A stretch of DNA of 64,000 nucleotides from DATMNI01 sp035570275 (lineage in GTDB: Bacteria; Acidobacteriota; Terriglobia; Bryobacterales; Bryobacteraceae): positions 1 to 64,000 of the forward strand of contig DATMNI010000467.1 in the NCBI GenBank assembly GCA_035570275.1, given 5' to 3'. Position 1 is the stretch's first letter. Every line of letters starts with the position of its first letter. This document shows positions 26,623 to 34,981 of the stretch, one piece after another. A model generated the notes under the pieces. It did not search any database, was not told the DNA's origin, and saw only the letters and a program-made list of their open reading frames with translations. The position numbers and the translations under genes were made by a program.

Positions 26623-26697
26623 CGCGGAATTCATCCGGCGCTAGGATCCTCGCCCTAATACTGGGGGGTTCGCGAGATATGCGGCGTGAAGTTGGTT

Positions 26698-26746
26698 TGT
26701 GGGGCGGGTTGCTAACCCTGAGGCGGATTGGCAATCCGCCCGCCGC
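26698..26746. repeat. Dispersed palindromic repeat, half copy C
   Basis: TGTGGGGCGGGTTGCTAACC followed by GGCGGATTGGCAATCCGCC; only the left half of the unit is present. The surrounding stretch 26623-27133 has no supported gene. Confidence 0.8.
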
Positions 26747-27133
26747 ACCTACTGGCAACGCCGCCAACGCCGAACTGGCTGGCCGGGCCACAGTGGGACA
26801 GACGATCGGGTTGTGTCGTCTGTCACACAGCCCGCGCTTGACCCTCGCCTTGGTTCTCTCTTTGAGCCATCGCACGATGGTGGGCATTGCGGTGCGCCGT
26901 TGGAAGATCGCGTGGACGTGTTGGGCATGACCACGCACCCGTGGAGTTGGTTGAATTGAAGCGGCGAACCGCCTCCTCATCCAGGCGAGCGTTCACACCT
27001 ACACCGGCGAGTGGCTAGCGAGGCACGACAGACCACGAAAGACGATGGTCTGTCCTACCCTGCCTTCCCGAAAACAATATGCAGCCGCGGCCCCGGCCCC
27101 ACCCCCCTGCACCTCTGTTAAGCTAATCCATTG

Positions 27134-27625
27134 ATGACAGTCGATGAAATCCGTGAGCTAATCCAACTTGCGACGGAAACCGGCATAGCGGAGCTTGAAG
27201 TGCAGCGCGGCGAAAACCGGGTCCGTATTCGCCGCGGCGGCTTTGTTCAGCCGCATGAGATCGTGATGGCGCCGCCGGCTTACGGGGCTCCACTGGCGCC
27301 GGCGCCGCAGGTGGCAGCCTGGCAGGCCGGCGTCCCGCCTGAGCCGGGCAAAGACAAAACCGACAAGCCCGTGGCCGATCCCAACCTCGTCCTGGTCAAG
27401 TCTCCCATAGTGGGCACGTTCTATGAGTCCCCTTCCCCGGACGCGCCGCCGTTCGTGAGGGTGGGTGAGCGCGTCCAGCCCGGCAAGGTGCTCTGCATTA
27501 TCGAGTCCATGAAGCTCATGAACGAGATTGAGGCGGAAACCTCGGGCGTCATCGAAAGCAAACTGGTGATGAACGGGCAACCGGTGGAGTACGGGGAGGC
27601 TCTGTTTGCCGTCCGTACGGTTTAA
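27134..27625 (+). CDS. accB: Acetyl-CoA carboxylase biotin carboxyl carrier protein
   Basis: 163 residues. Carries the biotin that shuttles CO2 between biotin carboxylase and carboxyltransferase in the first step of fatty acid synthesis. N-terminal region about 1-40 (TVDEIRELIQLATETGIAEL) is typical AccB; a Pro/Ala linker follows (about 45-80); the C-terminal biotinyl domain (about 85-163) has the modified lysine in ESMKLMNE (about 124-131) and the conserved GTFYESPSPD. I use the ATG at 27134; a TTG three bases earlier is also possible. The stop codon lies inside the accC start region, so the two are co-translated. Confidence 0.95.
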   Translation: MTVDEIRELIQLATETGIAELEVQRGENRVRIRRGGFVQPHEIVMAPPAYGAPLAPAPQVAAWQAGVPPEPGKDKTDKPVADPNLVLVKSPIVGTFYESPSPDAPPFVRVGERVQPGKVLCIIESMKLMNEIEAETSGVIESKLVMNGQPVEYGEALFAVRTV

Positions 27626-28967
27626 GAAGATCCTGATAGCCAACCGTGGCGAAATCGCCGTCCGCGTCATCAGCGCCTGCAAAGAACTCGGAATCCAGAC
27701 GGTGGCCGTTTATTCCGAGGCCGACCGGTACAGTTCCCACGTGCGGTTCGCCGACCAGGCCATCTGCATCGGGCCCGCCAAGAGCGCGCGCAGCTATCTG
27801 GATCAGCCTTCGATCGTCAGCGCGGCCGAGATCACCAATGCCGACGCCATCCATCCCGGCTATGGCTTCCTCAGCGAAAACGCCGGTTTCGCCGAGATTT
27901 GCGAAACCTCGGGCATCAAGTTTATCGGGCCGCGCCCGGACGTCATCCGCCTGATGGGCGTCAAGGAACGCGCCCGCGCCTTCATGCGCGAGATGGGCGT
28001 GCCCGTGCTGCCCGGTTCAGCGGGCGTGCTCACAACTCCGGAAGCGGCGCTCGAAACCGCCCACCGCATCGGCTACCCCGTCATCCTGAAAGCCTCCGCG
28101 GGAGGCGGCGGCCGGGGCATGCGCGTGGTCAACGAGGCTGCCGAATTGCCTTCCCTGATGGTGCAGGCGCAGCAGGAAGCCGGCTCCGCCTTCAGTTCGC
28201 CCGATGTCTATCTGGAGAAGTTCATCGAGGCGCCGCGCCACATCGAGTTCCAAATCCTGGCCGACGAGCACGGCAGCGTGGAGATTCTAGGGGAGCGCGA
28301 GTGCAGCATCCAGCGCCGCCACCAGAAACTGCTCGAGGAATCGCCATCGCCGGTAGTGACGGACCGGCAGCGGGCGGAGATTTCCACCGCTTTGCGCAAG
28401 GCCATCGCCCACTCCGGGTACACCAATGCCGGGACGGTGGAGTTTCTGATGGACGAGACGGGCAAGCTGTACTTCATCGAAGTGAACGCCCGCGTGCAGG
28501 TGGAACACCCGGTAACGGAGTTCGTCACCGGCATCGATATCGTCAAGGCCCAGATTCGCGTGGCTCAGGGCGAGGAATTGGGGGACATCGTGACCGAACC
28601 GGTGAAACTGCGCGGCCACGCCATCGAATGCCGCATCAACGCCGAGAACCCGGAAACTTTCGTGCCTTCGCCGGGCCGCATCACGGGTTTCCACCTGCCT
28701 GGAGGCATCGGCGTGCGGGTGGATACGTGGGCCTACACGGATTGCGTGATCCCGCCGTTCTACGATTCCCTGGTGGCCAAGCTGGTCACCTACGGCACGG
28801 ACCGCGGGGAGGCGATCAGCCGCATGAAGCGCGCGCTCGACATGTTCATCGTCGAGGGCATTCATACTTCGATCCCGCTCCACAAACGCATCCTCGCCGA
28901 TGCCGATTTTCAGGCGGGCCGATTCGACACGAATTTCATCCAGAGACTGCTGGCTAAAGCCAAATAG
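27606..28967 (+). CDS. accC: Acetyl-CoA carboxylase biotin carboxylase subunit
   Basis: 453 residues, the usual AccC length. ATP-dependent carboxylation of the AccB biotin using bicarbonate. Domains in order are the N-terminal Rossmann-like domain (FKKILIANRGEIAVRVI), the ATP-grasp domain with the glycine-rich ASAGGGGRGMRVV loop and ECSIQRRHQKLLEESPSP, and the C-terminal domain with EVNARVQVEHPVTE and RINAENP. The only suitable start before FKKILIANRGE is a TTG at 27606, which overlaps the accB end by 20 bases. The carboxyltransferase genes accA and accD are not in the window. Confidence 0.96.
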   Translation: MPSVRFKKILIANRGEIAVRVISACKELGIQTVAVYSEADRYSSHVRFADQAICIGPAKSARSYLDQPSIVSAAEITNADAIHPGYGFLSENAGFAEICETSGIKFIGPRPDVIRLMGVKERARAFMREMGVPVLPGSAGVLTTPEAALETAHRIGYPVILKASAGGGGRGMRVVNEAAELPSLMVQAQQEAGSAFSSPDVYLEKFIEAPRHIEFQILADEHGSVEILGERECSIQRRHQKLLEESPSPVVTDRQRAEISTALRKAIAHSGYTNAGTVEFLMDETGKLYFIEVNARVQVEHPVTEFVTGIDIVKAQIRVAQGEELGDIVTEPVKLRGHAIECRINAENPETFVPSPGRITGFHLPGGIGVRVDTWAYTDCVIPPFYDSLVAKLVTYGTDRGEAISRMKRALDMFIVEGIHTSIPLHKRILADADFQAGRFDTNFIQRLLAKAK

Positions 28968-29023
28968 GGCAGCTTTGCCACTGGCGGCGCCGCGTGAACA
29001 GGAGTGTGACTTGGCGCACAGGG

Positions 29024-29112
29024 CACCGCTCCCTGACGGTCGAGCGACAAGTCGCGGCTCTGAGGGAGTGGTCGCGCCAGCGTAAGCCGGCGCGAAGACG
29101 CGGCGCCGCGGT
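29024..29112. repeat. Dispersed repeat of the CGGTCGAGCGACAAG type, copy 2
   Basis: Shares ACGGTCGAGCGACAAGTCGC plus GGCTCTGA with 17911-17972, with CCGCTCCCTG before it. Lies between accC and the histidine kinase gene. Confidence 0.75.
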
Positions 29113-29349
29113 TGCCGGTGAGCACTGGTAAAAAGCACCCGCGAAATATAACGCCACGTAACCGGGGATGGCGATCAGGAGGCGATCTCGTAGAGATGCC
29201 CGCGCGCCGGCGGATCTTCGTGGCCGTAGCGTTTTGCGAGTGGTACTCTAGAGGTGGCATTATGGGGTGCCGGGGGCCGGAAAGTGAAGCACCTCCCAAG
29301 AAAAGACCCCATTGACGGTACCGGCGAGAAAGTTCTGGGAGTCATCGAT

Positions 29350-29490
29350 AATCTTGGTGCCGATTCCGACCCGCGAGCCGCTGATTTGTTGATTATGGAC
29401 ATGTACCGGCCCAGGCACGGCGGGGAAGATGTTCTCAATCGCCTGCGCGCAACGCGACATGATCATCAAATTCCCGTGATCCCACTGCGC
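29350..29490 (+). pseudogene. Remnant of a response-regulator receiver domain
   Basis: A short frame reads VLGVIDNLGADSDP then AADLLIMDMYRPRHGGEDVL and LNRLRATRHDHQIPVIPL, matching the centre of a receiver domain (phospho-acceptor D-M, then P, GGE and PVI). The matching part of the intact regulator at 31261-31857 reads PDVVILDINLPKKRGGEVLQ. The frame has no receiver start and lacks the conserved threonine/lysine end, so it is a fragment, perhaps left by rearrangement next to the kinase. Confidence 0.4.
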
Positions 29491-29573
29491 CCAGGCGCAA
29501 TCCTCAGTGGTTTGCTTCGGCCAAAGAGCCGCGCTGAAGCCCGGCCGTCCCAGTGTGCGTCAGAGGGCGCCCA

Positions 29574-31424
29574 ATGACGAGCGATGTCATCAAAGCGCTC
29601 GCTGGCACGGGAAGCGGAACCGGCGCGCACCTGGGCGATATGATCGAAGCTCTTCCCGCCGCCATATATATCACCGATGCGGAGGGCCGCATTACCTATT
29701 TCAACGCGGCCGCCGCGACGCTCTCAGGACGCGTCCCGGAGTTAGGGGTCGATCAGTGGTGCGTGACATGGAGATTGTTTCTGCCGGATGGCACACCGCT
29801 GCCGCACAAGGAATGCCCGATGGCAGTTGCCCTGCAGGGAGGGGAAATCGCCACAGGAACGGAATGCGTGGCCGAGCGGCCCGATGGCACCAGATTCTGG
29901 TTCGAACCTTATTGCGCCGTGCTTCGCGATGCGGACGGTCACATTACCGGGGGCATCAATCTCCTGGTCGACATCACGGTCCGTAAGCAAGCGCAAATCG
30001 AAGCCGAAGCCGCGGCCCTGTCATTAAGCGCGATCGTGGATTCCTCCGACGACGCGATCATCGGCAAGGACCTGAATGGGACCGTCACTAGCTGGAACAA
30101 GAGCGCCGAGCGGTTGTTCGGTTACAGTGCGGAAGAAATCGTCGGAAAATCCGTTACGCTTTTGATCCCCCCTGACCGCGCTGAAGAGGAGCCGCAGATA
30201 CTGGCCCGCCTCAGGAACGGGGAGCGTGTCGATCACTTCGAGACCTTGCGTCGACGAAAAGACGGCACGCTGGTGGACATATCGCTTACTATTTCGCCGG
30301 TGAAGAATGCGCGCGGCGAGATCATCGGGGCATCGAAGATCGCCCGCGATACAACGGAAACGAAACGCGCCGACCGCGGTAACCGGCTGCTCAGCGCGAT
30401 TGTCGACTCCTCGGATGATGCCATCATCAGCAAGGACCTCAACGGCGTCATCACCAGTTGGAACAATGGCGCCGAGCGCCTGTTTGGGTACACGGCGGCG
30501 GAAACGATCGGCAAGCCGATCACCATGCTCATCCCTGAGGAGCGGCTTGAGGAAGAACCGAAGATCCTGGAACGGCTCCGCCGGGGACAGCGCGTGGATC
30601 ACTTCGAGACGGTCCGACGGAAAAAGGACGGCTCGCTGATCGACATTTCGCTGACGATTTCTCCGGTCAGGGATGCGGACGGGGCCGTTATCGGGGCATC
30701 AAAGATCGCGCGCGACATCACCGAGCGCAAGCGTGCGGACGCCGAGATCAGGCGGGTCAACCAGGATCTGGAGCAGTTTGCTTTTTCGGCCAGCCATGAC
30801 CTGCAGGAGCCGTTGCGAAATGTCAAAATCTACAGCGAGCTGCTGACGCGTCGCTATGGCGACAAGTTCGAGGGAGAGGCACTTGAATTCCTGGGATATC
30901 TGCGCGCCGGCGCGACGCGTATGGAAATGCTCATGCGCGACCTTCTTGCCTATGCCCAGGTAACGAGTATGCAGGAAATTCCAGAAAAGGCCGATGCCAA
31001 TGAAGCCCTTGCGCAGGCGCGGGAAGGCCTCGCCAGCGCAATTTCCGAGGCGGGGGCGCAAGTCACGGCGGATCTCTTGCCCTCCGTGCGCGCGCACCAT
31101 GCCCATTTGCAGCAGCTTTTTCAGAACCTTATAGGCAATGCCATCAAATATCGAAGTCATGAGCCGCCCAGGGTTCGCGTCACCGCCACACGGCAACCTG
31201 GATCGTGGATGTTCGCCGTCGCCGACAATGGCATAGGCATTGCTCCGGAATATCGGGAACATGTCTTTGGCTTATTCAAGCGCCTGCACACCAGCGACGA
31301 ATATTCCGGAACCGGCATCGGACTGGCCATCTGTAAACGGATCGTGGAGCAGCATCACGGCCGGATCTGGGTCGAATCCGGACCCGGACACGGCTCGACC
31401 TTCCGCTTCACCCTCCCAGACTGA
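29574..31424 (+). CDS. PAS-domain sensor histidine kinase
   Basis: 616 residues, no membrane segment, so probably cytosolic. Three PAS domains in order: about 20-140, 150-272 and 272-395. The second and third are near copies (both contain AIVDSSDDAII, NGAERLFGY or NKSAERLFGY, RKDG and DISLTISPV), a tandem duplication. The kinase core has HisKA with H408 in FAFSASHDLQEPLRN, the phytochrome-like H-box, and HATPase_c with NAIKYRS, DNGIGIAPEY and GTGIGLAICKRIVE. The ligand or cofactor is unknown; PAS domains suggest redox, light or small-molecule sensing. The ATG at 29574 was preferred over an upstream start at 29553. The stop codon is followed immediately, in another frame, by a receiver domain. 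Confidence 0.92.
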   Translation: MTSDVIKALAGTGSGTGAHLGDMIEALPAAIYITDAEGRITYFNAAAATLSGRVPELGVDQWCVTWRLFLPDGTPLPHKECPMAVALQGGEIATGTECVAERPDGTRFWFEPYCAVLRDADGHITGGINLLVDITVRKQAQIEAEAAALSLSAIVDSSDDAIIGKDLNGTVTSWNKSAERLFGYSAEEIVGKSVTLLIPPDRAEEEPQILARLRNGERVDHFETLRRRKDGTLVDISLTISPVKNARGEIIGASKIARDTTETKRADRGNRLLSAIVDSSDDAIISKDLNGVITSWNNGAERLFGYTAAETIGKPITMLIPEERLEEEPKILERLRRGQRVDHFETVRRKKDGSLIDISLTISPVRDADGAVIGASKIARDITERKRADAEIRRVNQDLEQFAFSASHDLQEPLRNVKIYSELLTRRYGDKFEGEALEFLGYLRAGATRMEMLMRDLLAYAQVTSMQEIPEKADANEALAQAREGLASAISEAGAQVTADLLPSVRAHHAHLQQLFQNLIGNAIKYRSHEPPRVRVTATRQPGSWMFAVADNGIGIAPEYREHVFGLFKRLHTSDEYSGTGIGLAICKRIVEQHHGRIWVESGPGHGSTFRFTLPD

Positions 31425-31857
31425 CGATCGCGAGGCCGCCGCACCTTCGCACATCCTCGTGGTCGAGGACAACGTGGCCGATATCCACCTGGTCCGGGAA
31501 GCGATCCGCGCAGCCGGTCTGGATGCGCACATCCACACAGTTCAGGACGGCGAGCAGGCGACCCGGTTTTTTGACGAGACCGATCTTGATACCTCCAAGC
31601 CCTGTCCCGATGTGGTGATCCTCGATATCAATTTGCCCAAGAAGCGCGGCGGCGAAGTGTTGCAGCACATCCGTCGCAGCCGGCGCGGCTATGCCGTGCC
31701 TGTCATTGTTGTATCGACCTCGGATCGGGCGAAGGATCGGGAAGACGTCCTGAATCGCGGCGCTAACCGTTATTTCCGCAAGCCTTCCGAATACGACGAG
31801 TTTTTGAAGCTGGGCGCGGTCATTCGTGCGGTTCTGCCGGACAAACCGCAAGCGTAA
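31261..31857 (+). CDS. Single-domain response regulator (Rcp1-like), overlapping the kinase gene
   Basis: The receiver domain covers HILVVEDNVADIHLVREAIR (acidic pocket ED), PDVVILDINLPKKRGGE (phospho-acceptor in ILDIN), PVIVVSTSD and NRYFRKPSEYDEF (conserved lysine). It has no output domain, like the Rcp1 partners of bacteriophytochrome kinases. The start is uncertain: no ATG, GTG or TTG lies in this frame between the kinase stop at 31424 and the middle of the first beta strand, so initiation must be inside the kinase 3' end (ATG at 31261 gives a roughly 60-residue leader) or the protein is made by frameshift as a kinase-receiver fusion. About 198 residues from 31261. Confidence 0.8.
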   Translation: MSLAYSSACTPATNIPEPASDWPSVNGSWSSITAGSGSNPDPDTARPSASPSQTDDREAAAPSHILVVEDNVADIHLVREAIRAAGLDAHIHTVQDGEQATRFFDETDLDTSKPCPDVVILDINLPKKRGGEVLQHIRRSRRGYAVPVIVVSTSDRAKDREDVLNRGANRYFRKPSEYDEFLKLGAVIRAVLPDKPQA

Positions 31858-31963
31858 CTTCATTCGCGTAAACTGCTTCCATGTCAGCTTCGATCTGTTG
31901 GAACTTGTTGGGACGCACTCGGTTCCCAGGAATCTGCGAATGTGATGCGAATGAGTCAAGGTT

Positions 31964-32252
31964 TTTTTAACCGCAGAGACGCCGAGACGCGGAGGAAGTC
32001 GCAGGAAGCAGAGACATGGTTGGGCTATCGCGACGTGGAGGTGTGTCCGGCCGGTGGCGTCAACCAAAGGGCGAACGCTTCGCAGCGTCAGCATGTGAGT
32101 GTCTCTGCTTCTTGCGCGCCAACCCCTGGATTGTCGCAACACCTCCGACCGATGCAGAAAGCCATATCAGTTTTGGTCTTCCTCGGTGCTCTCTCTGCGG
32201 CTCCGCGTCTCCGCGGTGAAGAACACTTTCGGTCTGAGGCAGAGCCTCGATA
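31964..32252. mobile_element. MITE-like dispersed repeat, copy 2
   Basis: Related to 8108-8475: left end TTTAACCGCAGAGACGCCGA, interior TTCGCAGCGTCAGCATG, GCCATATCAGTTTTGGTCTT, right end GGCTCCGCGTCTCCGCGGTG then GAGGCAGAGCCTCG. It is about 80 bases shorter than copy 1 and I find no flanking direct repeat. It carries a spurious frame beginning MQKAISVLVFLG. Confidence 0.7.
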
Positions 32253-32371
32253 GTGGTCCAGCGAACGACACCACCCGCTACGCTGGGGGATTCCGGGCGG
32301 GGCGCGTCGCTGCAGGTTTCCACGATCTATCCGGCGCGCAACCGCACCACCGAAGGCCGCCAGCCACAAGG

Positions 32372-33376
32372 TCAACTGGAGGCCAGTCTATCCGTCGCCG
32401 CCACCAGGGCGCGGCTGTTCGGCGGATCGAAAGCGCTGTGGCCGCTGTCCGGCGTGATGATGAGATCGGCCTCGGGCCACGCACGGTAGAGTGCCCACGC
32501 GCTCTCCATGGGGCAGACGACGTCGTAACGGCCCTGCACGATCACCCCCGGGATGTGGCGGATGCGCGAGGCGTTACGCAGCAACTGGTCTTCGGTTTCG
32601 AGGAAACCCTTGTTGACGAAGTAGTGGACTTCAATGCGCGCGAAGGCGAGGGCAAATTCATCCTCTTCGTAGTGGCCGGCGAAGGCAGGGTCGGGCAGGA
32701 GCTTGGAGGTGACGCCTTCCCATCCGCTCCAGATCTTCGCGGCGGCCAACCGCACGGCCGAGTCGTCGCTGGTAAGTCGGCGGTGGTACGCGGAGAGCAG
32801 ATCGCCGCGCTCGGCCTCGGCGATGTGGGCGAGATACGGCTCCCACGCATCGGGATAGAGGACCGATGCGCCGCGCTGGTAGAACCAGTCGATCTCCTGC
32901 TTCCGGAGAAGGAAGATGCCGCGGAGGACGATTTCGGTGGCGCGATCGGGATGGGTTTGCGAATACGCGAGGGCGAGGGTAGAGCCCCAGGATCCGCCAA
33001 ACACCTGCCAGCGCTCGATGCCGAGGTGCTCGCGGATTTTCTCGATGTCGGCTACCAGGTCCCAGGTGGTGTTGGCTTCGAGCGACGCGTAGGGCGTGCT
33101 CTTGCCGCAGCCGCGCTGGTCGAAGTTCACAATGCGGTACTTCTCCGGATGGAAGAAGCGGCGCTGTTTCGGATCGGAGCCGCCGCCGGGACCGCCATGC
33201 AGAAAGATCACCGGCTTGCCGGAGGGGTTGCCACTCTCCTCGAAGTAGATCTCGTGGACGGGTGAGACCTGGAGGCGGCCCGTGTTATAGGGCTCGATTG
33301 GAGGGTAGAGCCAGGTGACGGGATCTTTCAAGGTGGATCCGGACGTCGTGGATCCGGGCAAGGGGTGGTTGGGCAT
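32372..33376 (-). CDS. pip: Prolyl aminopeptidase
   Basis: 334 residues, alpha/beta-hydrolase of the S33 family releasing N-terminal proline from peptides. Motifs: oxyanion HGGPGGGSDP (about 60-69), DQRGCGKSTP (about 86-95), nucleophile elbow GGSWGS with S129, and the late D in GRYDVVCP and H in DSGHSAF. No signal peptide, so cytosolic. I use the ATG at 33374-33376; the frame could extend upstream to 33721, but that part runs through a palindromic repeat and is not protein-like. Length and motifs match the family. Confidence 0.93.
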   Translation of the reverse strand: MPNHPLPGSTTSGSTLKDPVTWLYPPIEPYNTGRLQVSPVHEIYFEESGNPSGKPVIFLHGGPGGGSDPKQRRFFHPEKYRIVNFDQRGCGKSTPYASLEANTTWDLVADIEKIREHLGIERWQVFGGSWGSTLALAYSQTHPDRATEIVLRGIFLLRKQEIDWFYQRGASVLYPDAWEPYLAHIAEAERGDLLSAYHRRLTSDDSAVRLAAAKIWSGWEGVTSKLLPDPAFAGHYEEDEFALAFARIEVHYFVNKGFLETEDQLLRNASRIRHIPGVIVQGRYDVVCPMESAWALYRAWPEADLIITPDSGHSAFDPPNSRALVAATDRLASS

Positions 33377-33450
33377 CGCGGCCAGTATATACGAGTGCCG
33401 AAGTTTCGGGTGCTTAACCGAATTGGGGAACCGCCCTGTGAGCACGTTTC

Positions 33451-33674
33451 TGTGGGGCAGGTTGCCAACCTGGTTGCCAACCTGCGGCGGATTGGCAATC
33501 CGCCTTCCGACGTTCGGAGCGAGCCACGAGGCGCTCGTTGGGCCAGCGTCAGGCGGATTGCCAATCCGCCGCACCCTCGAAAGTCGGTTGTGGAAGTTCG
33601 GCCGCGCGCCAACTCCCGGCGGGCGGATTGCCAATCCGCCGCAGCTTGCCAAGCGCTTGCCAAGCAGCCCCACA
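33451..33674. repeat. Dispersed palindromic repeat, copy D (expanded)
   Basis: Starts TGTGGGGCAGGTTGCCAACC with a repeated GGTTGCCAACCTG step, includes three GGCGGATTGCCAATCCGCC palindromes and ends in GCAGCCCCACA. It is longer than copies A and B, apparently by internal duplication. It occupies much of the stretch between the divergent pip and esterase genes. Confidence 0.85.
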
Positions 33675-33823
33675 TATCGGCACGGACGACTTTCATCCTT
33701 CCCCCTGTGCGCCCGGCGCACATCGCGAACAGATTAACAGCGAGCTATGATCGGTGATGGGATTTTGGCAATTTGTTTGATCGCGACCCGGATTCACATC
33801 CCGAAGACGAAAAGGAGTCCCTG

Positions 33824-34963
33824 ATGTTCCGTCTTGTATGCACGGCTTTCTTGATCACCCTCTTGAGCAACCTGACGATCGGCATAGATCCGGCCATCGC
33901 CCAAGCTCCGGCCCAAGCTCCCGCCCAACCAGCGGCCCCAGCGACACGCCCGGCGCGTCCGGCGCCGCCGACGCGCGATCCGAACACGGCCGGTTTTGTC
34001 ACGGCGAAAGACTTGCCTGATGGCGCCAACGCCCCGGTAAAAGCCGATGGAAACTTCATCCTTGGCCCCACCCATAACCCCGCGCCGGAAATGACCGTGC
34101 AGGAAGGGGTGCCGCAGGGAACGGTCTACGACTTCACCATGGAATCGACCGCCAGCAAGATCTATCCGGGCATCGCGCGCGAGCCCAACGCCGTGGTCAG
34201 GATGGTAATCGCCACCCACCCCGCTCCCTATACTCGCAAGGTGGCTGTGTATGTCCCCAAACAATACGTCCCCGGCACGGCCGCGCCGTTCCTCATCGGG
34301 GCGGACGGACCCGACCGGGCGTTGTTCACGGCCCTGGACAATCTGATCGCCCAGCAGCGGGTGCCGGCGATGATTGCGATCTCCATAGGCAATGGCGGGA
34401 GCGACGCCCAGGGAAGCGAACGGGGCCTGGAGTACGACACCATGTCGGGACTCTATGCGGAGTTCGTCGAGAAGGAAGTGCTGCCTTTGGTGGAGAAGCA
34501 ATACAACGTGAAGCTGACTAAAGATCCCGATGGCCGGGCGACGATGGGCGGCAGTTCCGGCGGCTCGTGCGCTTTGATCATGGCGTGGTATCACCCGGAG
34601 CTATACCACCGCGTCCTTACTTATTCAGGCACCTATGTGAACCAGCAGTGGCCGTTGAATCCCGAGACTCCCCACGGCGCATGGGAGTTCCATGAACACC
34701 TCATCCCCAACTCCCCGGTCAAGCCGATACGCCTCTGGATGGAGGTCGGGGACAGGGACAATCTCAGCACGCGCGATGACTTTCACGACTGGGTCCTCGC
34801 CAATGAGAACATGGCCAGAGTGCTGGCGGCCAAGGGCTACCACTATCAGTTTGTATTTGCGCGTAACGCCGGGCACACCGATCGCACCGTCAAACAACAA
34901 ACCCTTCCGGAGGCTCTGGAATACATATGGCAGGGCTACCCTGTGGCTTCGCCGACGAAGTGA
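33824..34963 (+). CDS. Exported esterase, enterochelin-esterase (Fes/EsD)-like
   Basis: 379 residues from the ATG at 33824, preceded by AAAGGAG at the right distance. Signal peptide MFRLVCTAFLITLLSNL to about 28, then a Pro/Ala-rich spacer (to about 50). The alpha/beta-hydrolase domain includes the nucleophile elbow GGSSGG with S244, a likely acid in VGDRDNLSTRDD and H in RNAGHTDR. The family hydrolyses siderophore or feruloyl esters; the substrate here cannot be told. It lies 18 bases before a co-directional carboxypeptidase-regulatory protein gene and probably shares its transcript. Confidence 0.88.
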   Translation: MFRLVCTAFLITLLSNLTIGIDPAIAQAPAQAPAQPAAPATRPARPAPPTRDPNTAGFVTAKDLPDGANAPVKADGNFILGPTHNPAPEMTVQEGVPQGTVYDFTMESTASKIYPGIAREPNAVVRMVIATHPAPYTRKVAVYVPKQYVPGTAAPFLIGADGPDRALFTALDNLIAQQRVPAMIAISIGNGGSDAQGSERGLEYDTMSGLYAEFVEKEVLPLVEKQYNVKLTKDPDGRATMGGSSGGSCALIMAWYHPELYHRVLTYSGTYVNQQWPLNPETPHGAWEFHEHLIPNSPVKPIRLWMEVGDRDNLSTRDDFHDWVLANENMARVLAAKGYHYQFVFARNAGHTDRTVKQQTLPEALEYIWQGYPVASPTK

Positions 34964-34981
34964 TTTCAGGCTTGGAACCAA

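Noticed and set aside
26615..26980. Minus-strand frame in the spacer before accB
   Set aside because: It crosses a palindromic repeat and has no recognisable domain.
32099..33265. 388-codon plus-strand frame opposite the prolyl aminopeptidase
   Set aside because: It begins inside a repeat element and runs antisense to a gene with a complete hydrolase motif set.
33377..33721. Upstream extension of the prolyl aminopeptidase
   Set aside because: It translates palindromic repeat DNA into Arg/Pro-rich sequence; the internal ATG matches the family's usual start.
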